From: Nocardia uniformis NBRC 13702
GTDB taxonomy: Bacteria > Actinomycetota > Actinomycetes > Mycobacteriales > Mycobacteriaceae
Assembly: GCF_001613345.1 (NCBI RefSeq)
Contig: NZ_BDCE01000007.1
Coordinates: 60,767 to 124,766 of the forward strand
Direction of reading: 5' to 3'
Length of the DNA stretch: 64,000 nt
The translations under genes were made by a program, and so were the position numbers. Positions 7,159-17,264 of the stretch are shown in pieces (position 1 is the stretch's first letter; every line of letters starts with the position of its first letter). The notes under the pieces are model-generated. The model made no database searches and had not been told where the DNA came from. It was given only the letters and a program-made list of their open reading frames with translations.

Positions 7159-8828
7159 TTCAGGAAGCCGACCTTCGTGTAGTCCTTGGAGGCCAGGCCG
7201 AACGCACCCCAGTTGGCGAGGTCGATGCGGACGCCGTAGGTGCCGGAAGCCTGGTTCAGCGGCACCGAGTGCGCCAATTCGAAGACCATGGTGTCGGCCT
7301 GGTTGGCGAGTTCGATGGCCTTGGTCGGATCGAGTTCGGTCAGCGTCTGGTCGATGACCGCGTTCAGTTCGGGAGAGCCGATGCGGGCCTTGTTGCCCTG
7401 CCAGTTCGCCGGGTTGTAGTAGTAGTGCTGCTTGAGCGCGCCGAGCGGCAGTACACCACCGGAGTAGCTGAACTGAGCCAGGTCGTAATTGCCCGGGTCG
7501 ATCACATCCTTGAACAGACCGGTTCCGGGGACGGTCTGGATATTGAGCCTGACGCCGATCTTCTGCAGATCCTGCTGAATGATCTTGGCGGTATTCACCC
7601 AGGAGTCCTGCTGGTACATGACATCGCGCAATTCCAGCCTGCGGCCGTCCTTTTCGCGCACGTCGCTGCCCGGCGGCAGGATCCACCCGGCCTCGTCGAG
7701 CATCTCGGCGGCGGCATCGAGATCGAAGGCGACCGCGTCGGCATTGTCCTCATAGCCCTTCTGCCCCACCACGAATACGTGGTTGTTCAGCGGCTTCGGG
7801 TCGGTGACCACACCGTGCTGGCTGGTATCGACAATGGCCTGCCGGTTGATCGCCTTGGCAATAGCCAGCCGTACCTTCACATCCTCGAGCAGTGCGCCGG
7901 GCGCGCCATTGAAGGTGATGTGCGACCACGACGGTTCGGCGGCGCGGCGGATCTCCACACCGGGGGTATTGCGTGCACCGGTCACGTTCTCCAGGCCCGA
8001 CATGTAGGCCTCGTCGAGTTCGTTGTTCTGGAGTGCGGCCAGCCAGGCGGTGTGGTCGAGCACGCTGAGGGTGATGGTGTCGAGAACCGGTGTGTCGCCC
8101 CACCATTGGGGGTTGCGGCTCAGGCTGATCCGGTTCTGGGTGCGGTCGATATTGCTGATGACGAACGGTCCGGCGCTGACCGGCAGTTCGCTGCGCGCCC
8201 AATTGTTGAACGCCTCCGGGGTGGCGGTATTGGCCTTCGGGTACAGCAGACCGAACAGTCCCTGCCATTCCGCGTACGGGGTGCGCATCGTGACGATCGC
8301 CTGGCGGTCGTCCTCGCCCCGCTCCACCGTCGCCACCTGGTCGTAGCCCGAGGTCGACGCCACCAGGTACTGATCATTGGTGCCGTTCAACGCCTGCCAC
8401 TGCGATCGCAGATCCTCCCAGGTGATGGGGCTGCCATCGGTCCAGAGCGCCTTGGGATTGATGGTGTAGACGATCTTCTGCGGGTCGGTGCCCGTCATTT
8501 CGATACTGTCGAAGTAGTTCTTGTCGACGGTCAACTCACCGGCGGCATTGCTCTGGAATGTCGTCGGCAGTGTCGGGACCACCACCTCGTTGGTGTCGGT
8601 CGTATTGCCGTCCACGTGCAGCCCGTTGAACGATTGTGGGAACGCACTGAGCGCCAAGCGGAGATTGCCGCCTTCTCTCAGATCTTCGCGGGGGCGCTCA
8701 TTGATGTCATTGGTGCCGTTCAGTTCGGCGGTGCCGCCCTCGCCCTCGGCGCCGGTGCACCCCGACAGAATCAATCCCAGGGCGACCATGGGGATCGCGA
8801 GTCGTGTCATTGTCGAACGTATCCGCAT
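7155..8828 (-). CDS. Peptide/oligopeptide ABC transporter substrate-binding lipoprotein (SBP_bac_5), copy 2
   Basis: This 557-residue lipoprotein has a signal peptide starting MRIRSTMTRLAIPM and lipobox LILSGC; lipidated Cys near residue 24. The mature part is a family-5 periplasmic binding protein: ITWEDLRSQWQALNGTNDQ, LSRNPQWWGDTP and AIAKAINRQAIVD are characteristic. It would capture peptides at the cell surface and pass them to the DppBC permease encoded upstream. The ATG at 8828 was chosen over 8864 because GGAAGGGAGC lies upstream and the signal peptide fits. It is a clear paralogue of the next gene (shared NDINxxPRxDLRxGGNLR start, same C-terminus TKVGFLK/TKIGFLK), so the operon has two receptors, probably with different peptide preference. 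Confidence 0.9.
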   Translation of the reverse strand: MRIRSTMTRLAIPMVALGLILSGCTGAEGEGGTAELNGTNDINERPREDLREGGNLRLALSAFPQSFNGLHVDGNTTDTNEVVVPTLPTTFQSNAAGELTVDKNYFDSIEMTGTDPQKIVYTINPKALWTDGSPITWEDLRSQWQALNGTNDQYLVASTSGYDQVATVERGEDDRQAIVTMRTPYAEWQGLFGLLYPKANTATPEAFNNWARSELPVSAGPFVISNIDRTQNRISLSRNPQWWGDTPVLDTITLSVLDHTAWLAALQNNELDEAYMSGLENVTGARNTPGVEIRRAAEPSWSHITFNGAPGALLEDVKVRLAIAKAINRQAIVDTSQHGVVTDPKPLNNHVFVVGQKGYEDNADAVAFDLDAAAEMLDEAGWILPPGSDVREKDGRRLELRDVMYQQDSWVNTAKIIQQDLQKIGVRLNIQTVPGTGLFKDVIDPGNYDLAQFSYSGGVLPLGALKQHYYYNPANWQGNKARIGSPELNAVIDQTLTELDPTKAIELANQADTMVFELAHSVPLNQASGTYGVRIDLANWGAFGLASKDYTKVGFLK

Positions 8829-8860
8829 GGATCGCTCCCTTCCGCCGGTACGGCTGCTGG

Positions 8861-10522
8861 TCACTTCAGGAATCCGATCTTGGTCCAGTCGTAGGAGGCC
8901 AATCCCGGGGCACCGTAATTGGCCAGGTCGGAACGTACCGCGTAATTGCCTTCGGATTGGATGAGCGGCAGTGAATGCCCCTCTTCGAAGACCTTGCGGT
9001 CCACCTGGTTGGCGAGTTCGATCGCCTTCGCCGGATCCAGTTCCGAGAGGGTCCGCTCGATCAGATCGTTCAATTCGGGCGAGCCGATTCGGCCGAAGTT
9101 CGCTTGCACATCATCCGGGTACAACCCGTAGACCTGCGGAATGCTGCTGAACGAGAATGCGTCTCCGACAAAGCTGAACTGGCAGACATCGAAATCGCCG
9201 GGCTGGATGACATCCGGGAAGTAGCGCGCGGCGGGTTTGGTGTCGATCGTCAGTCCGACCCCGACCTTCGCCAGATCCTCCTGAATGAGTTTGGCGATCC
9301 GCACCCACACCTCGTCGTTGTACATGACGTCGCGAATAACGAGTTTGCGCCCGTCCTTGGATCGCACGTCGCCGTCCCGCGCCCATCCGATGGCGTCGAG
9401 TTCGCGGGCGGCGGCCTCCGGGTCGTAGCCGAGGCTGTTGTCCTGATAGCCGTGCTGACCACGCAGGAAGACGTGATTGTTCAATGGCTCCGGCTCGGCG
9501 ATCAATCCGTTCTGAATGGTGTCGGCAATGCGCTGCCGGTCGATGGCCTTCGAAATCGCTACCCGCAGTGCGGGATCGGCCAGGATGGAGCCGGGCGCGC
9601 CATTGAAGGTGAAGTGCCGCCAGCGGTTGCCGGGGGCGGTCCGGATCGATAGCGAGGGCGTGGTGCGGGCAATCTGTAAATCATCGAGGCCGCCGAGCAT
9701 GACGGCGTCGAGTTCATTGTTCTGGACGGCCCCGACCCAGGCGCTACGGTCCAGCACGCTGATGGTGATGGTGTCCAGCTTCGGGGTCTCGCCCCACCAT
9801 TTCGGATTGCGCGCCAGGGTGATTCGGCCCTGGGTGCGATCGGTGGATTTCACTACGAACGGCCCGGCGGTGAGGCCGATACCGTCGACAAGGGCGCTAT
9901 TGAACGAATCTGGGTCGCGGGTAACCGATTTCGGGTACAGCATCATATTTCCGGAGAACTGGCCGCGCCATTCCGCGTAGTGGCGATCGAAGGTGAGCAC
10001 CGCCTGGCGGTCGTTCTCACCGCGCTCCACCTTCGCCACCCGGTCGAATCCGGCGGTGATGGCGATCAGGAAGCGCTTATCCCTACCGCTCAGCGCATTC
10101 GCCTGCGAGGCAAGGTCTTCCCAGGTGATGGGGCTGCCATCGGACCACACCGCCTGCGGATTGATGTCGTAGACGACCGTCTGCGGATCGGTGCCGGTCA
10201 TGCGCACGTCGGTGAAGAAGTCGTGGTTGATACTCAGATTGCCTGCGGCGTCGGTGTCGAAGGCCCGCGGCAACAGTGGCCGGACGGTATCACCGGTCTC
10301 CGCGTCATGGCCGTCGATCTGGAGAATGTTCCAGTTCGGCGGGTAGCCGGTAATGGCGATCCGTAGATTGCCGCCGTCGCGCAGGTCATCGCGGGGGTGC
10401 GGGTTGATGTCGTTGGAGGTGCCGATGGAGCCGATTCCCGTGGCTTCCTCGGTGCTCACGCAGCCGCCGGCCAAGAGCGCGCCCGCCGTCAGTGTCGCGG
10501 TGAGCAGTAGGCGAATCCGCAT
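8861..10522 (-). CDS. Peptide/oligopeptide ABC transporter substrate-binding lipoprotein (SBP_bac_5), copy 1
   Basis: This 553-residue lipoprotein has signal peptide MRIRLLLTATLTAGALLAGGC with the lipidated Cys at about residue 21. The family-5 binding-protein fold is shown by SPITWEDLASQANALSG, ITLARNPKWWGETPKLDT and VAISKAIDRQRIAD. It lies directly after the fused ATPase gene (8-bp gap) and before its paralogue, all on the minus strand, so it is part of one importer operon. By analogy with M. tuberculosis DppA it may bind peptides or haem, but the ligand cannot be told from sequence. Length and motif order are normal for the family. Confidence 0.9.
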   Translation of the reverse strand: MRIRLLLTATLTAGALLAGGCVSTEEATGIGSIGTSNDINPHPRDDLRDGGNLRIAITGYPPNWNILQIDGHDAETGDTVRPLLPRAFDTDAAGNLSINHDFFTDVRMTGTDPQTVVYDINPQAVWSDGSPITWEDLASQANALSGRDKRFLIAITAGFDRVAKVERGENDRQAVLTFDRHYAEWRGQFSGNMMLYPKSVTRDPDSFNSALVDGIGLTAGPFVVKSTDRTQGRITLARNPKWWGETPKLDTITISVLDRSAWVGAVQNNELDAVMLGGLDDLQIARTTPSLSIRTAPGNRWRHFTFNGAPGSILADPALRVAISKAIDRQRIADTIQNGLIAEPEPLNNHVFLRGQHGYQDNSLGYDPEAAARELDAIGWARDGDVRSKDGRKLVIRDVMYNDEVWVRIAKLIQEDLAKVGVGLTIDTKPAARYFPDVIQPGDFDVCQFSFVGDAFSFSSIPQVYGLYPDDVQANFGRIGSPELNDLIERTLSELDPAKAIELANQVDRKVFEEGHSLPLIQSEGNYAVRSDLANYGAPGLASYDWTKIGFLK

Positions 10523-10530
10523 CGCAGCTC

Positions 10531-12423
10531 CTATCGGGTCGCTACCGGGACCGGCACCGCATCGATCAGCGCTCGGGTGTATTCATGCTTCGGATCGGCG
10601 AAAATCTGTTCCGCCGCACCGGATTCGACGATCTTTCCCTGGTACATGACGGCGATGTCGTGGGCCAGATTACGCACCACCGACAGGTCGTGGGAGACGA
10701 ACAGATATGACAGTCCACGCTGGGTCTGCAGCTCCCGCAGCAGGTTGAGCACACCCGCCTGAATGGAGACATCCAGCGACGACACCGGTTCATCGAGCAC
10801 CAGCAACTCCGGATCGAGCGCCAGCGCGCGGGCGACATTGATACGTTGCTTCTGCCCGCCGGAGAAGTCCGCCGGATAGCGGTCGGCGTGCTCCGGCCGC
10901 AATCCCACCTGCAGCAGTAGTTCCGGGACCCGGCGCTGGATCTCCTCGCGGGAACGGCCGTCGATGCGCAACGGTTCGGCCAGTGCGTCGAAGACGGGCA
11001 GGCGCGGATCCAGTGAGCCGGACGGATCCTGGAAGACGATCTGCATCTTGCGGCGAATCTCGCGCCGCTGTGGTTTCGTCAGCGTCGCCACGTCATAGCC
11101 GAGGATTTCGATACTGCCGCCCTCGGGCTTCACCAAATCCATAATCTGGGTGAGCGTGGTCGACTTCCCGGACCCGGATTCGCCGACCAGCGCCAGCGTG
11201 CGCCCGGTCCGCACCTCGAAGCTGATGCCGTCCACCGCCTTCACCTCGCCGGTGCGGCGCTTGAACACCACCCCGGAGGTGAGCGGGAAGGTCTTGCGCA
11301 GGTCCTCGACCCGCAGCACGATCTGCGTCGCATCGGTTTTCGTCAGGGCGTTCGGCTCCTGCACCTCCTGGCGATAGGCGGTGAACAGGGCGTCGGAGTC
11401 GACCTCGGTGGTGCGGATGCAGGCGGCGCGATGGCCGGGCTCGGTATCGCGCAGGGGTGGTTCGGCTGCTCGGCAGTCGTCGATGGCGACCGGGCAGCGC
11501 GGTGCGAACGAGCAGCCCGGGGGCAGTGCGTGCATGGCCGGAGGTGCGCCGACAATCGGGATGAGCGGCGTGCGAGCCGGACCGTCCATACGCGGGATGG
11601 AGCCCAGCAGGCCCACTGTGTACGGCATGCGCGGTACGGAGAAAAGGCCGTCCGCCGTGGCGGTTTCGACAATCCTTCCGGCGTACATGACCGCCACCCG
11701 ATCGGCGATGGTGGCGGCGATCCCCATGTCGTGGGTGATCATGATGACGCCCGCACCGGTGATATCGCGGGCCTTGCGCAGCAGATTCAGAATCTGCTTC
11801 TGCACCGTCACATCCAGTGCGGTGGTGGGCTCATCGCAGATAATGAGTTCCGGATCATTGGCGATGGCCATGGCGATCACCACGCGCTGGCGCATTCCGC
11901 CGGAGAACTCGTGTGGAAAAGCCTTGGCGCGCAACTCCGGATCCGGAATACCGACCAGATCGAGCAGTTCCACCGCCTTGGTGGCGGCCTGCTCCTTACT
12001 CATTTTGCGGTGTGCGAGTAGCGCTTCCGCGATCTGCTCACCGATTCGGTACACCGGCGTCAAGGCAGACAGCGGATCCTGGAACACCATGGAGATGCGG
12101 CTGCCCCGCAACGTCGACAGATGCTTATCGCCCAGGCCGAGCAGTTCCCTGCCGCGCAGGCGAATCGAGCCGCGCACCCGCGCCTGATCAGGCAGCAGGC
12201 CCATGAGTGCCAGTGATGACACCGATTTGCCGGAACCGGATTCACCGACAATGGCGAGCACCTCGCCGTCTCCGACGGTGTAGCTCACCCCGCGTACCGC
12301 GTCGACACGGCCTTCCTCGCCCGGGAAGGACACATGCAGGTCCGACACCTCCAGCAGGGGCGCGGTGGTGGTGCGCCGCTTGTCATCCGACACCTCGGCG
12401 GCATTCAGTGGTCGCTCGCTCAT
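10531..12423 (-). CDS. Fused double ATP-binding subunit of the peptide ABC importer (DppD-DppF type)
   Basis: This 630-residue protein joins two ABC ATPase domains in one chain. Domain 1 (about residues 20-260) has Walker [12 protein letters not shown], signature FSGGMRQRV and Walker [13 protein letters not shown]. An oligopeptide-transporter Cys-rich tail follows ([15 protein letters not shown]). Domain 2 (about 370-620) has [26 protein letters not shown] and [12 protein letters not shown]. Both domains keep the catalytic Glu, so both sites should hydrolyse ATP. It powers peptide uptake through DppBC. It overlaps the upstream dppC gene by four bases (ATGA), showing tight coupling. The fused form is common in actinomycetes, for example M. 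tuberculosis Rv3663c. Confidence 0.93.
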   Translation of the reverse strand: MSERPLNAAEVSDDKRRTTTAPLLEVSDLHVSFPGEEGRVDAVRGVSYTVGDGEVLAIVGESGSGKSVSSLALMGLLPDQARVRGSIRLRGRELLGLGDKHLSTLRGSRISMVFQDPLSALTPVYRIGEQIAEALLAHRKMSKEQAATKAVELLDLVGIPDPELRAKAFPHEFSGGMRQRVVIAMAIANDPELIICDEPTTALDVTVQKQILNLLRKARDITGAGVIMITHDMGIAATIADRVAVMYAGRIVETATADGLFSVPRMPYTVGLLGSIPRMDGPARTPLIPIVGAPPAMHALPPGCSFAPRCPVAIDDCRAAEPPLRDTEPGHRAACIRTTEVDSDALFTAYRQEVQEPNALTKTDATQIVLRVEDLRKTFPLTSGVVFKRRTGEVKAVDGISFEVRTGRTLALVGESGSGKSTTLTQIMDLVKPEGGSIEILGYDVATLTKPQRREIRRKMQIVFQDPSGSLDPRLPVFDALAEPLRIDGRSREEIQRRVPELLLQVGLRPEHADRYPADFSGGQKQRINVARALALDPELLVLDEPVSSLDVSIQAGVLNLLRELQTQRGLSYLFVSHDLSVVRNLAHDIAVMYQGKIVESGAAEQIFADPKHEYTRALIDAVPVPVATR

Positions 12424-13370
12424 GCGGCCTTCAACTCCTTGGCAGCGGCCTTTTCCGCCTTGCGGCCCTTACGCGACCGTGCCCGCTTCGCGCCCGGGTC
12501 GAACGCGTCACGCAGTCCGTCGCCCACCAGATTCGCGCACAGCACGATGGCGATGAGGAAGCCACCCGCGGGCAGGAACAGCCACGGATAGGTGAGTGCC
12601 GATTTGGTGCCGGTCGCGATCAGGGTGCCCAGCGATACATCCGGCGGCTGCACACCGAATCCGAGGAAGCTCAAACCGGTTTCGGCCATCACCGCGCCGC
12701 CGATGGTCAAGGTGGTGTCGATGATCAGGATGGAGGCGATATTCGGAATGATGTGCGTAAGGATCACCGTGCGGGTCGGCGCGCCCATATAGCGTGCGGC
12801 GCGGACGAATTCGCGTTCCCGCAGGCTCATGGTGAGACCGCGCACAATGCGCGCGCTGATCATCCAGCCGAAAACGCTGAGCAGCACGATCAGCAGAAGG
12901 ATCGATCCGCTGCCCTTGGTCTTGGGCGCGAACATGGCGATCATAATGAAACTCGGCACCACCAGCAGCAGATCGACCAGCCACATAATGGCCCGGTCGG
13001 TCCAGCCGCCGAGCAATCCCGCCAGCGAGCCGGCGACGGTGGCGATGATGGCGGAGATGAACGCCACCGCGAATCCGATCACCATGGACTTCTGCAAGCC
13101 GCGCATGGTCTGCGCCAGCACGTCCTCACCGAGCGGTGTGGTGCCGAACGGGTGTTTCCCGCTGGGCGGCTTGAGTTTCGAGGTCGCATCGAATTCGGAG
13201 TATGTGTACGGCAGGAAGTGCGGCACCACGAACGCGGCAATGAACATGATCACCAGCAGTGCCAGCGCTACCACGGCGATCTTGTTCCGCAGGAATCGGC
13301 GCACCACCAGTTTCCGGCGACCGGCGGCAACGTTCGGGGCGCCCTCGAGGACGATTTCGACTTCGGTCAT
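12420..13370 (-). CDS. dppC: Peptide ABC transporter permease DppC
   Basis: This 316-residue inner-membrane permease begins [20 protein letters not shown] and then has a first membrane helix [16 protein letters not shown] long external loop contains the OppC-type segment [18 protein letters not shown]. Several helices follow, and the EAA loop region reads [23 protein letters not shown], the surface that docks on the ATPase. The start is the ATG at 13370, whose bases overlap the dppB stop (ATGA). It forms the translocation channel with DppB. A longer open frame upstream is only a shadow of dppB. Confidence 0.92.
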   Translation of the reverse strand: MTEVEIVLEGAPNVAAGRRKLVVRRFLRNKIAVVALALLVIMFIAAFVVPHFLPYTYSEFDATSKLKPPSGKHPFGTTPLGEDVLAQTMRGLQKSMVIGFAVAFISAIIATVAGSLAGLLGGWTDRAIMWLVDLLLVVPSFIMIAMFAPKTKGSGSILLLIVLLSVFGWMISARIVRGLTMSLREREFVRAARYMGAPTRTVILTHIIPNIASILIIDTTLTIGGAVMAETGLSFLGFGVQPPDVSLGTLIATGTKSALTYPWLFLPAGGFLIAIVLCANLVGDGLRDAFDPGAKRARSRKGRKAEKAAAKELKAA

Positions 13371-14344
13371 CGCACACGCACCCGGGGATCGAGAATGGCG
13401 TACACGATGTCGGACAGCAGGCCAGCCAACAGCACCACCAGACCGGCGAATGAGGCCACGGTTACCACCACGTAGAGGTCGTTGGCGTCGATGGAGTTCA
13501 CCAACCACTCACCGACGCCGTGCCAGCCGAAGATCTTCTCGGTGAACGTCGCTCCGGTAATGAGTCCGCCCAGGCTGTAGGCGAACAGCGTGGCCATCGG
13601 AATCAGCGCTGTTCGCAACCCGTGCTTGTACAGCGCGCGATTGCGGGACAGGCCCTTGGCGCGGGCGGTGCGAATGAAATCCGACTCCAGCACATCCAGC
13701 ATGGCGTTGCGCTGATAGCGGCTGTAGCCCGCCATGGCCGACAGAGCCAGGCCCAGGGTCGGCACCACCATGTGTTGGAGGCGGTCCACGAACTGGTTCC
13801 ACAGCCCGTGCACGGCCGTCGCCGAGGTCTCACCGGTATAGAGGAAGATCTGCTTCCCGGTGGCCATATTGATCTCCAGCGCACCGAATTTCAGCAGGGT
13901 GGCGAGCAGGAACACCGGTGTGGACAGCACCAGCAGCGAGATCACCGTGGCGAAGTAGTCGCTGAACTTGTACTGCCGAATGGCGCTCGCGGCACCGATC
14001 AGCACACCCAGGAAAGTGCCGACCAGCGAGCCGATAATCAACAGTCGCAGGCTGACCCCGACGCGACGGCCGAGCTCCTCCGAAATCGGTACGCCGGCGA
14101 GGGTCTTGCCGAAGTCGCCCTGCACCACGCCCTCGACCCAGATCAGATACCGCTGCGGAATCGGATCGTCGAGGTGTAGTTCGGCGCGCTTGGCGTCGAT
14201 CACCGCCTGCGGTGGTCGCGGATTGCGCTCCTCGAGACTGTCCAGTGGGCTGAAAGTCAGTGAGGCCACCGTGAAGGTCAGGAACGACGCCAGCAACAGC
14301 AATACGACATAGTTGAGCGCACGTCGCAGCAGAAATCCGGCCAT
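13367..14344 (-). CDS. dppB: Peptide ABC transporter permease DppB
   Basis: This 325-residue permease begins MAGFLLRRALNYVVLLLLASFLTFTV, the typical OppB/DppB first helix. LGRRVGVSLRLLIIGSLVGT follows, and near the C-terminus the EAA motif region DFIRTARAKGLSRNRALYKHGL. The ATG at 14344 has GAGAGGG upstream and was preferred over an earlier Met because the family begins here. It is the first gene of the operon dppB-dppC-ATPase-two binding proteins-membrane protein. Its promoter must lie in the 159-bp divergent gap shared with the HAD phosphatase gene. Confidence 0.92.
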   Translation of the reverse strand: MAGFLLRRALNYVVLLLLASFLTFTVASLTFSPLDSLEERNPRPPQAVIDAKRAELHLDDPIPQRYLIWVEGVVQGDFGKTLAGVPISEELGRRVGVSLRLLIIGSLVGTFLGVLIGAASAIRQYKFSDYFATVISLLVLSTPVFLLATLLKFGALEINMATGKQIFLYTGETSATAVHGLWNQFVDRLQHMVVPTLGLALSAMAGYSRYQRNAMLDVLESDFIRTARAKGLSRNRALYKHGLRTALIPMATLFAYSLGGLITGATFTEKIFGWHGVGEWLVNSIDANDLYVVVTVASFAGLVVLLAGLLSDIVYAILDPRVRVR

Positions 14345-14503
14345 CAGTCCCTCTCGGGTCGAGTGTTGCACCAGATCATAGGGAGCGACTGCCGGAAACG
14401 CGCAGCACGGACAGCCAATGGCGGGCAATCGCGTGTTGCGGGTGGGCTTCGCGGGCTTCGATCAGGCCACAATTCGGACTGTTGGGGCGTTCGTTGGTGC
14501 AGG

Positions 14504-15343
14504 ATGGAACAGGTGATTCTCTTTCACCTGCCCAAGCCCAAGATGGTCGCGACCGATGTCGATGGCACGTTGATCGACCACCATGAGCAGGTGAGTCCGC
14601 GTACCAGAGCGGCGGTATCGGCGCTGATCACCGATGGTGTGCCCTTCGTACTGGCGACCGGGCGTCCACCCCGCTGGATCGATCCGGTTGTCGACGGCCT
14701 GGGGTACGCGCCGCTGTGCGTGTGCGGCAATGGGGCGGTCATCTATGACAGCGCCAATGATCGCATCCTGTCCACCCGGGTCCTGGAGGTCGACACCCTG
14801 GCGTGGATCGCCGACCTGGCCGAAGGGCTGCTACCCGGCTGTGGGCTGGCGACCGAGCGGGTGGGCGCGACCGCACACGATGCCGCCACCCCACAGTTCG
14901 TGAGTTCCCCGGAGTACGAGCACGCCTGGCTCAATCCGGATGACACCAGAGTGTCGCGGACCGAGGTCATCTCCGCGTCCGCTATCAAGATGCTCATTCG
15001 CCTGCCGGGGGCCACCAGTGCGTTCATGCGCGAAATCCTGGAACCGCGCCTCGCGGGCCGCGCCGATCTCACCTACTCCACCAATGACGGACTGATCGAA
15101 TTGTCCGCGCCGGGCGTCACCAAGGCCACCGGGTTGGCCACGGTCGCTCAACGTTTGGGTGTCGAGCACTCCACCATGATCGCCTTCGGTGATATGCCCA
15201 ATGATGTTCCGATGCTGCGGCTGGCCGGACACGGTGTGGCCATGGAGAACGCCCATCCGGAGGCCAAGGAGGCCGCGGACGAGGTCGCCAGTACGAACAG
15301 CGAGGACGGCGTCGCCCGCATCCTCGAACGCTGGTGGGTGTAA
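14504..15343 (+). CDS. HAD-family hydrolase, Cof type (Rv3813c-like phosphatase)
   Basis: The 279-residue protein has the HAD motifs: MVATDVDGTLID near residue 12 (nucleophile Asp and acid/base Asp), LATGRPPRW (motif II) and MIAFGDMPNDVPMLRLAGHGVAM (motif IV, metal-binding Asp pair). The domain between them is a Cof/type IIB cap. Such enzymes remove phosphate from small sugar or nucleotide phosphates; the substrate is unknown. The ATG at 14504 gives the usual family beginning. The open frame reaches back to 14363, but nothing there looks conserved. In M. tuberculosis the orthologue Rv3813c lies close to the same cell-wall cluster. Confidence 0.88.
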   Translation: MEQVILFHLPKPKMVATDVDGTLIDHHEQVSPRTRAAVSALITDGVPFVLATGRPPRWIDPVVDGLGYAPLCVCGNGAVIYDSANDRILSTRVLEVDTLAWIADLAEGLLPGCGLATERVGATAHDAATPQFVSSPEYEHAWLNPDDTRVSRTEVISASAIKMLIRLPGATSAFMREILEPRLAGRADLTYSTNDGLIELSAPGVTKATGLATVAQRLGVEHSTMIAFGDMPNDVPMLRLAGHGVAMENAHPEAKEAADEVASTNSEDGVARILERWWV

Positions 15344-15489
15344 ACAACTCTCGTAGCTCTCCGGGGCTTCGCCCCTGAAACCCCAACGGCGGGTGGCTCG
15401 TGGGTCGCTGTCGCCGGGTCGGCTTCGTCGCTGAACTTCAACGGTGGGTGGCTCGGGGTTGTGTCAACTACACACCTCCGACGCGCATG

Positions 15490-15535
15490 CGAATCGGGCC
15501 ACGCTGGCTCGGGGAGCTCGGCGTGGCCCGATTCG
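15490..15535. terminator. Convergent hairpin terminator
   Basis: Fifteen-base arms CGAATCGGGCCACGC and GCGTGGCCCGATTCG pair perfectly around a 16-base loop, between the HAD gene (plus) and the beta-lactamase-like gene (minus). Just upstream, 15358-15460 holds a small GGGGCTTCGCCCC hairpin and two copies of CAACGGYGGGTGGCTCG. Confidence 0.8.
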
Positions 15536-15585
15536 TGTTCGGTCCGGTGCTCGGCTGGGAGGGGGCACCTTCGCGGCGTGCGGGT

Positions 15586-17118
15586 TCAGTTTTCCGGTTG
15601 GGCGGGGTCGGCCGGTGCGTGCTGCTCGCCGCCGAACACCTCGGCGATGAGTCGCTGGGTGGCCTGCTGGAAGGCCGCCGCTCCGGACAGGTCGGCGTCG
15701 TCGATGTAGTTCAGGGCGGCGGTCATGGTTTTGCTGCCGTCGGGGGTGCTGTACATCAGGCCGCCGTGGCCGCCGTGGCCGCCGTTGTGGGTGATGAGGG
15801 TGCCGGTGTCGGTGTTCAGGATGAATACGCCCAGGCCGTAGCCGACCTTTGCTTCCGGGGTGCACATTTCGGCCAGCAGGTCGGCGGGCAGGAGTTTGCC
15901 GCTGACGAGTGCGGAGATGAAGGTGTGCAGGTCTTCGGGGGTGGAGATCATGTCTCCGCCAGCGGAGATCCAGGAGGGATTCGAGTGGGTGACGTCGGCG
16001 GTCTTCGGCTCGTCGGCGTCGTCGTACCGGTAGTAGGCGTGGGCGTGGGGCTCGGGGATATCCGTCGAGGTGCCCGGCACCACGGTGCCCGACAATCCGA
16101 GTGGGCCGATGATCAGCCGCTGTGTCTCCTCGGCCGCCGAGCGGCCGGTGACCTTCTCGATCAACAGCCGGGCCAGCACGTAATTGGTGTTGGAGTAGCT
16201 CCAGTCCGTGCCGGGCTCGAACCGGGCGGGCTTGGACAGCGCCAGCTCCACCAGCTCTTCCGGTGCGTAGCTACGGAAGCGGTTGTCCACCCATTCCTTG
16301 CCGGACCAGACGATCCCCGGTGCGGTCGTCCCGTCTTCGAAGACCTCGCCGGTGAAGTTGAATACTCCGCTGGTGTGCTGCAACAGCATGCGCACCGTGA
16401 TCCGCTCGTCCAGCTCGAACTCGGGCAGGTAGCCGACCACGGGGGCGTCGAGGTCGATCTTGCCTTCGGCCACCAATTGCAGCACTACGGTCGCGGTGAA
16501 AGTCTTTGTGTTGCTTCCGATCCGGACGTGTCCGTTGGTCGGTGGCTGCGCGGTCTCGCCCAGCTGGCTCACCCCGGCGCTGCCGACCCAGTCGCCGTGC
16601 TCATCGTGTACGCGCAGCGTCAGCCCGATGAAACCGGAACCGACGATCTCCTCGATGGTCTTCTGCAGCCCCGGGCGATCCTGCCCGGCAACGGTATTCG
16701 GGGCGGCCGCGCTGTCGGCAGTAGCTGTCCCAGCGTCGAGGGCTTCGGTGATCTTGCGGGTCATCGCGGCCACGGTGGGGCCGGGCTCACCCTGAGCGGC
16801 GGTGTCGAGGGCGACGAGAACGGTGCTGCGGAAGTTGTTCGCCTCCGCGGGATCCTGCCGCTCCAGCAGGCTCACCGCTGCCGTCAGAGCCGGTAGCACC
16901 CGGTCGGCGAGTTCCGCGACGGACTTGCCCCGCAGTTCGATGTCCTTCGACTTCGCGGCGAGCACATGCCCGACCACCCCGGTCGCGGCGTACAGCGCGG
17001 TACTGCCCGCGGTGGCGACCTGGTGGGGCGAGCCACTCGCGGCGGCCAGCAGCGACACCGCGCCGTGCGCGGCGGTCCGTACGGTGGTCTTGTCCTGGTC
17101 GGTCAGGGTGATGGCCAC
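15586..17118 (-). CDS. Serine beta-lactamase-family protein with an extra N-terminal helical domain
   Basis: This 510-residue protein has two parts. Residues 1 to about 130 (VAITLTDQDKTTVRTAAHG, ATGVVGHVLAAKSKDIELRG, VAELADRVLPALTAAVSLL) match a helical domain that I know as a free-standing hypothetical protein of about 150 residues in actinomycetes. Residues 165-500 are a class C/DD-peptidase-like beta-lactamase domain: SxxK motif SNTK at 202-205 (nucleophile Ser202), Tyr motif YSNTNY, and HNGG in place of KTG. Family members cleave amide or ester bonds; many are esterases or D-aminopeptidases. No signal peptide is visible, so it should be cytoplasmic, unusual for a penicillin-binding-like enzyme. 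The GTG at 17118 follows AAGGAG at ideal spacing. Confidence 0.88.
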   Translation of the reverse strand: MAITLTDQDKTTVRTAAHGAVSLLAAASGSPHQVATAGSTALYAATGVVGHVLAAKSKDIELRGKSVAELADRVLPALTAAVSLLERQDPAEANNFRSTVLVALDTAAQGEPGPTVAAMTRKITEALDAGTATADSAAAPNTVAGQDRPGLQKTIEEIVGSGFIGLTLRVHDEHGDWVGSAGVSQLGETAQPPTNGHVRIGSNTKTFTATVVLQLVAEGKIDLDAPVVGYLPEFELDERITVRMLLQHTSGVFNFTGEVFEDGTTAPGIVWSGKEWVDNRFRSYAPEELVELALSKPARFEPGTDWSYSNTNYVLARLLIEKVTGRSAAEETQRLIIGPLGLSGTVVPGTSTDIPEPHAHAYYRYDDADEPKTADVTHSNPSWISAGGDMISTPEDLHTFISALVSGKLLPADLLAEMCTPEAKVGYGLGVFILNTDTGTLITHNGGHGGHGGLMYSTPDGSKTMTAALNYIDDADLSGAAAFQQATQRLIAEVFGGEQHAPADPAQPEN

Positions 17119-17264
17119 GGCGGTTGCTCCTTCGAATCCGTTGTGTCCGATCGGCATACATTGTGCTTGCCGAGCGGCTCGATTACGGAAACAACAATCG
17201 CCCGCAGTCCTGACACCGGACTGTCACCGTGCTGACGTGGACGCTGACACGGTCCAGCGCGGGA

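Noticed and set aside
12207..13475. A 422-codon plus-strand frame opposite the dppC and ATPase genes
   Set aside because: It is composed of His/Gln/Arg-rich shadow sequence; the minus-strand frames have all ABC transporter motifs.
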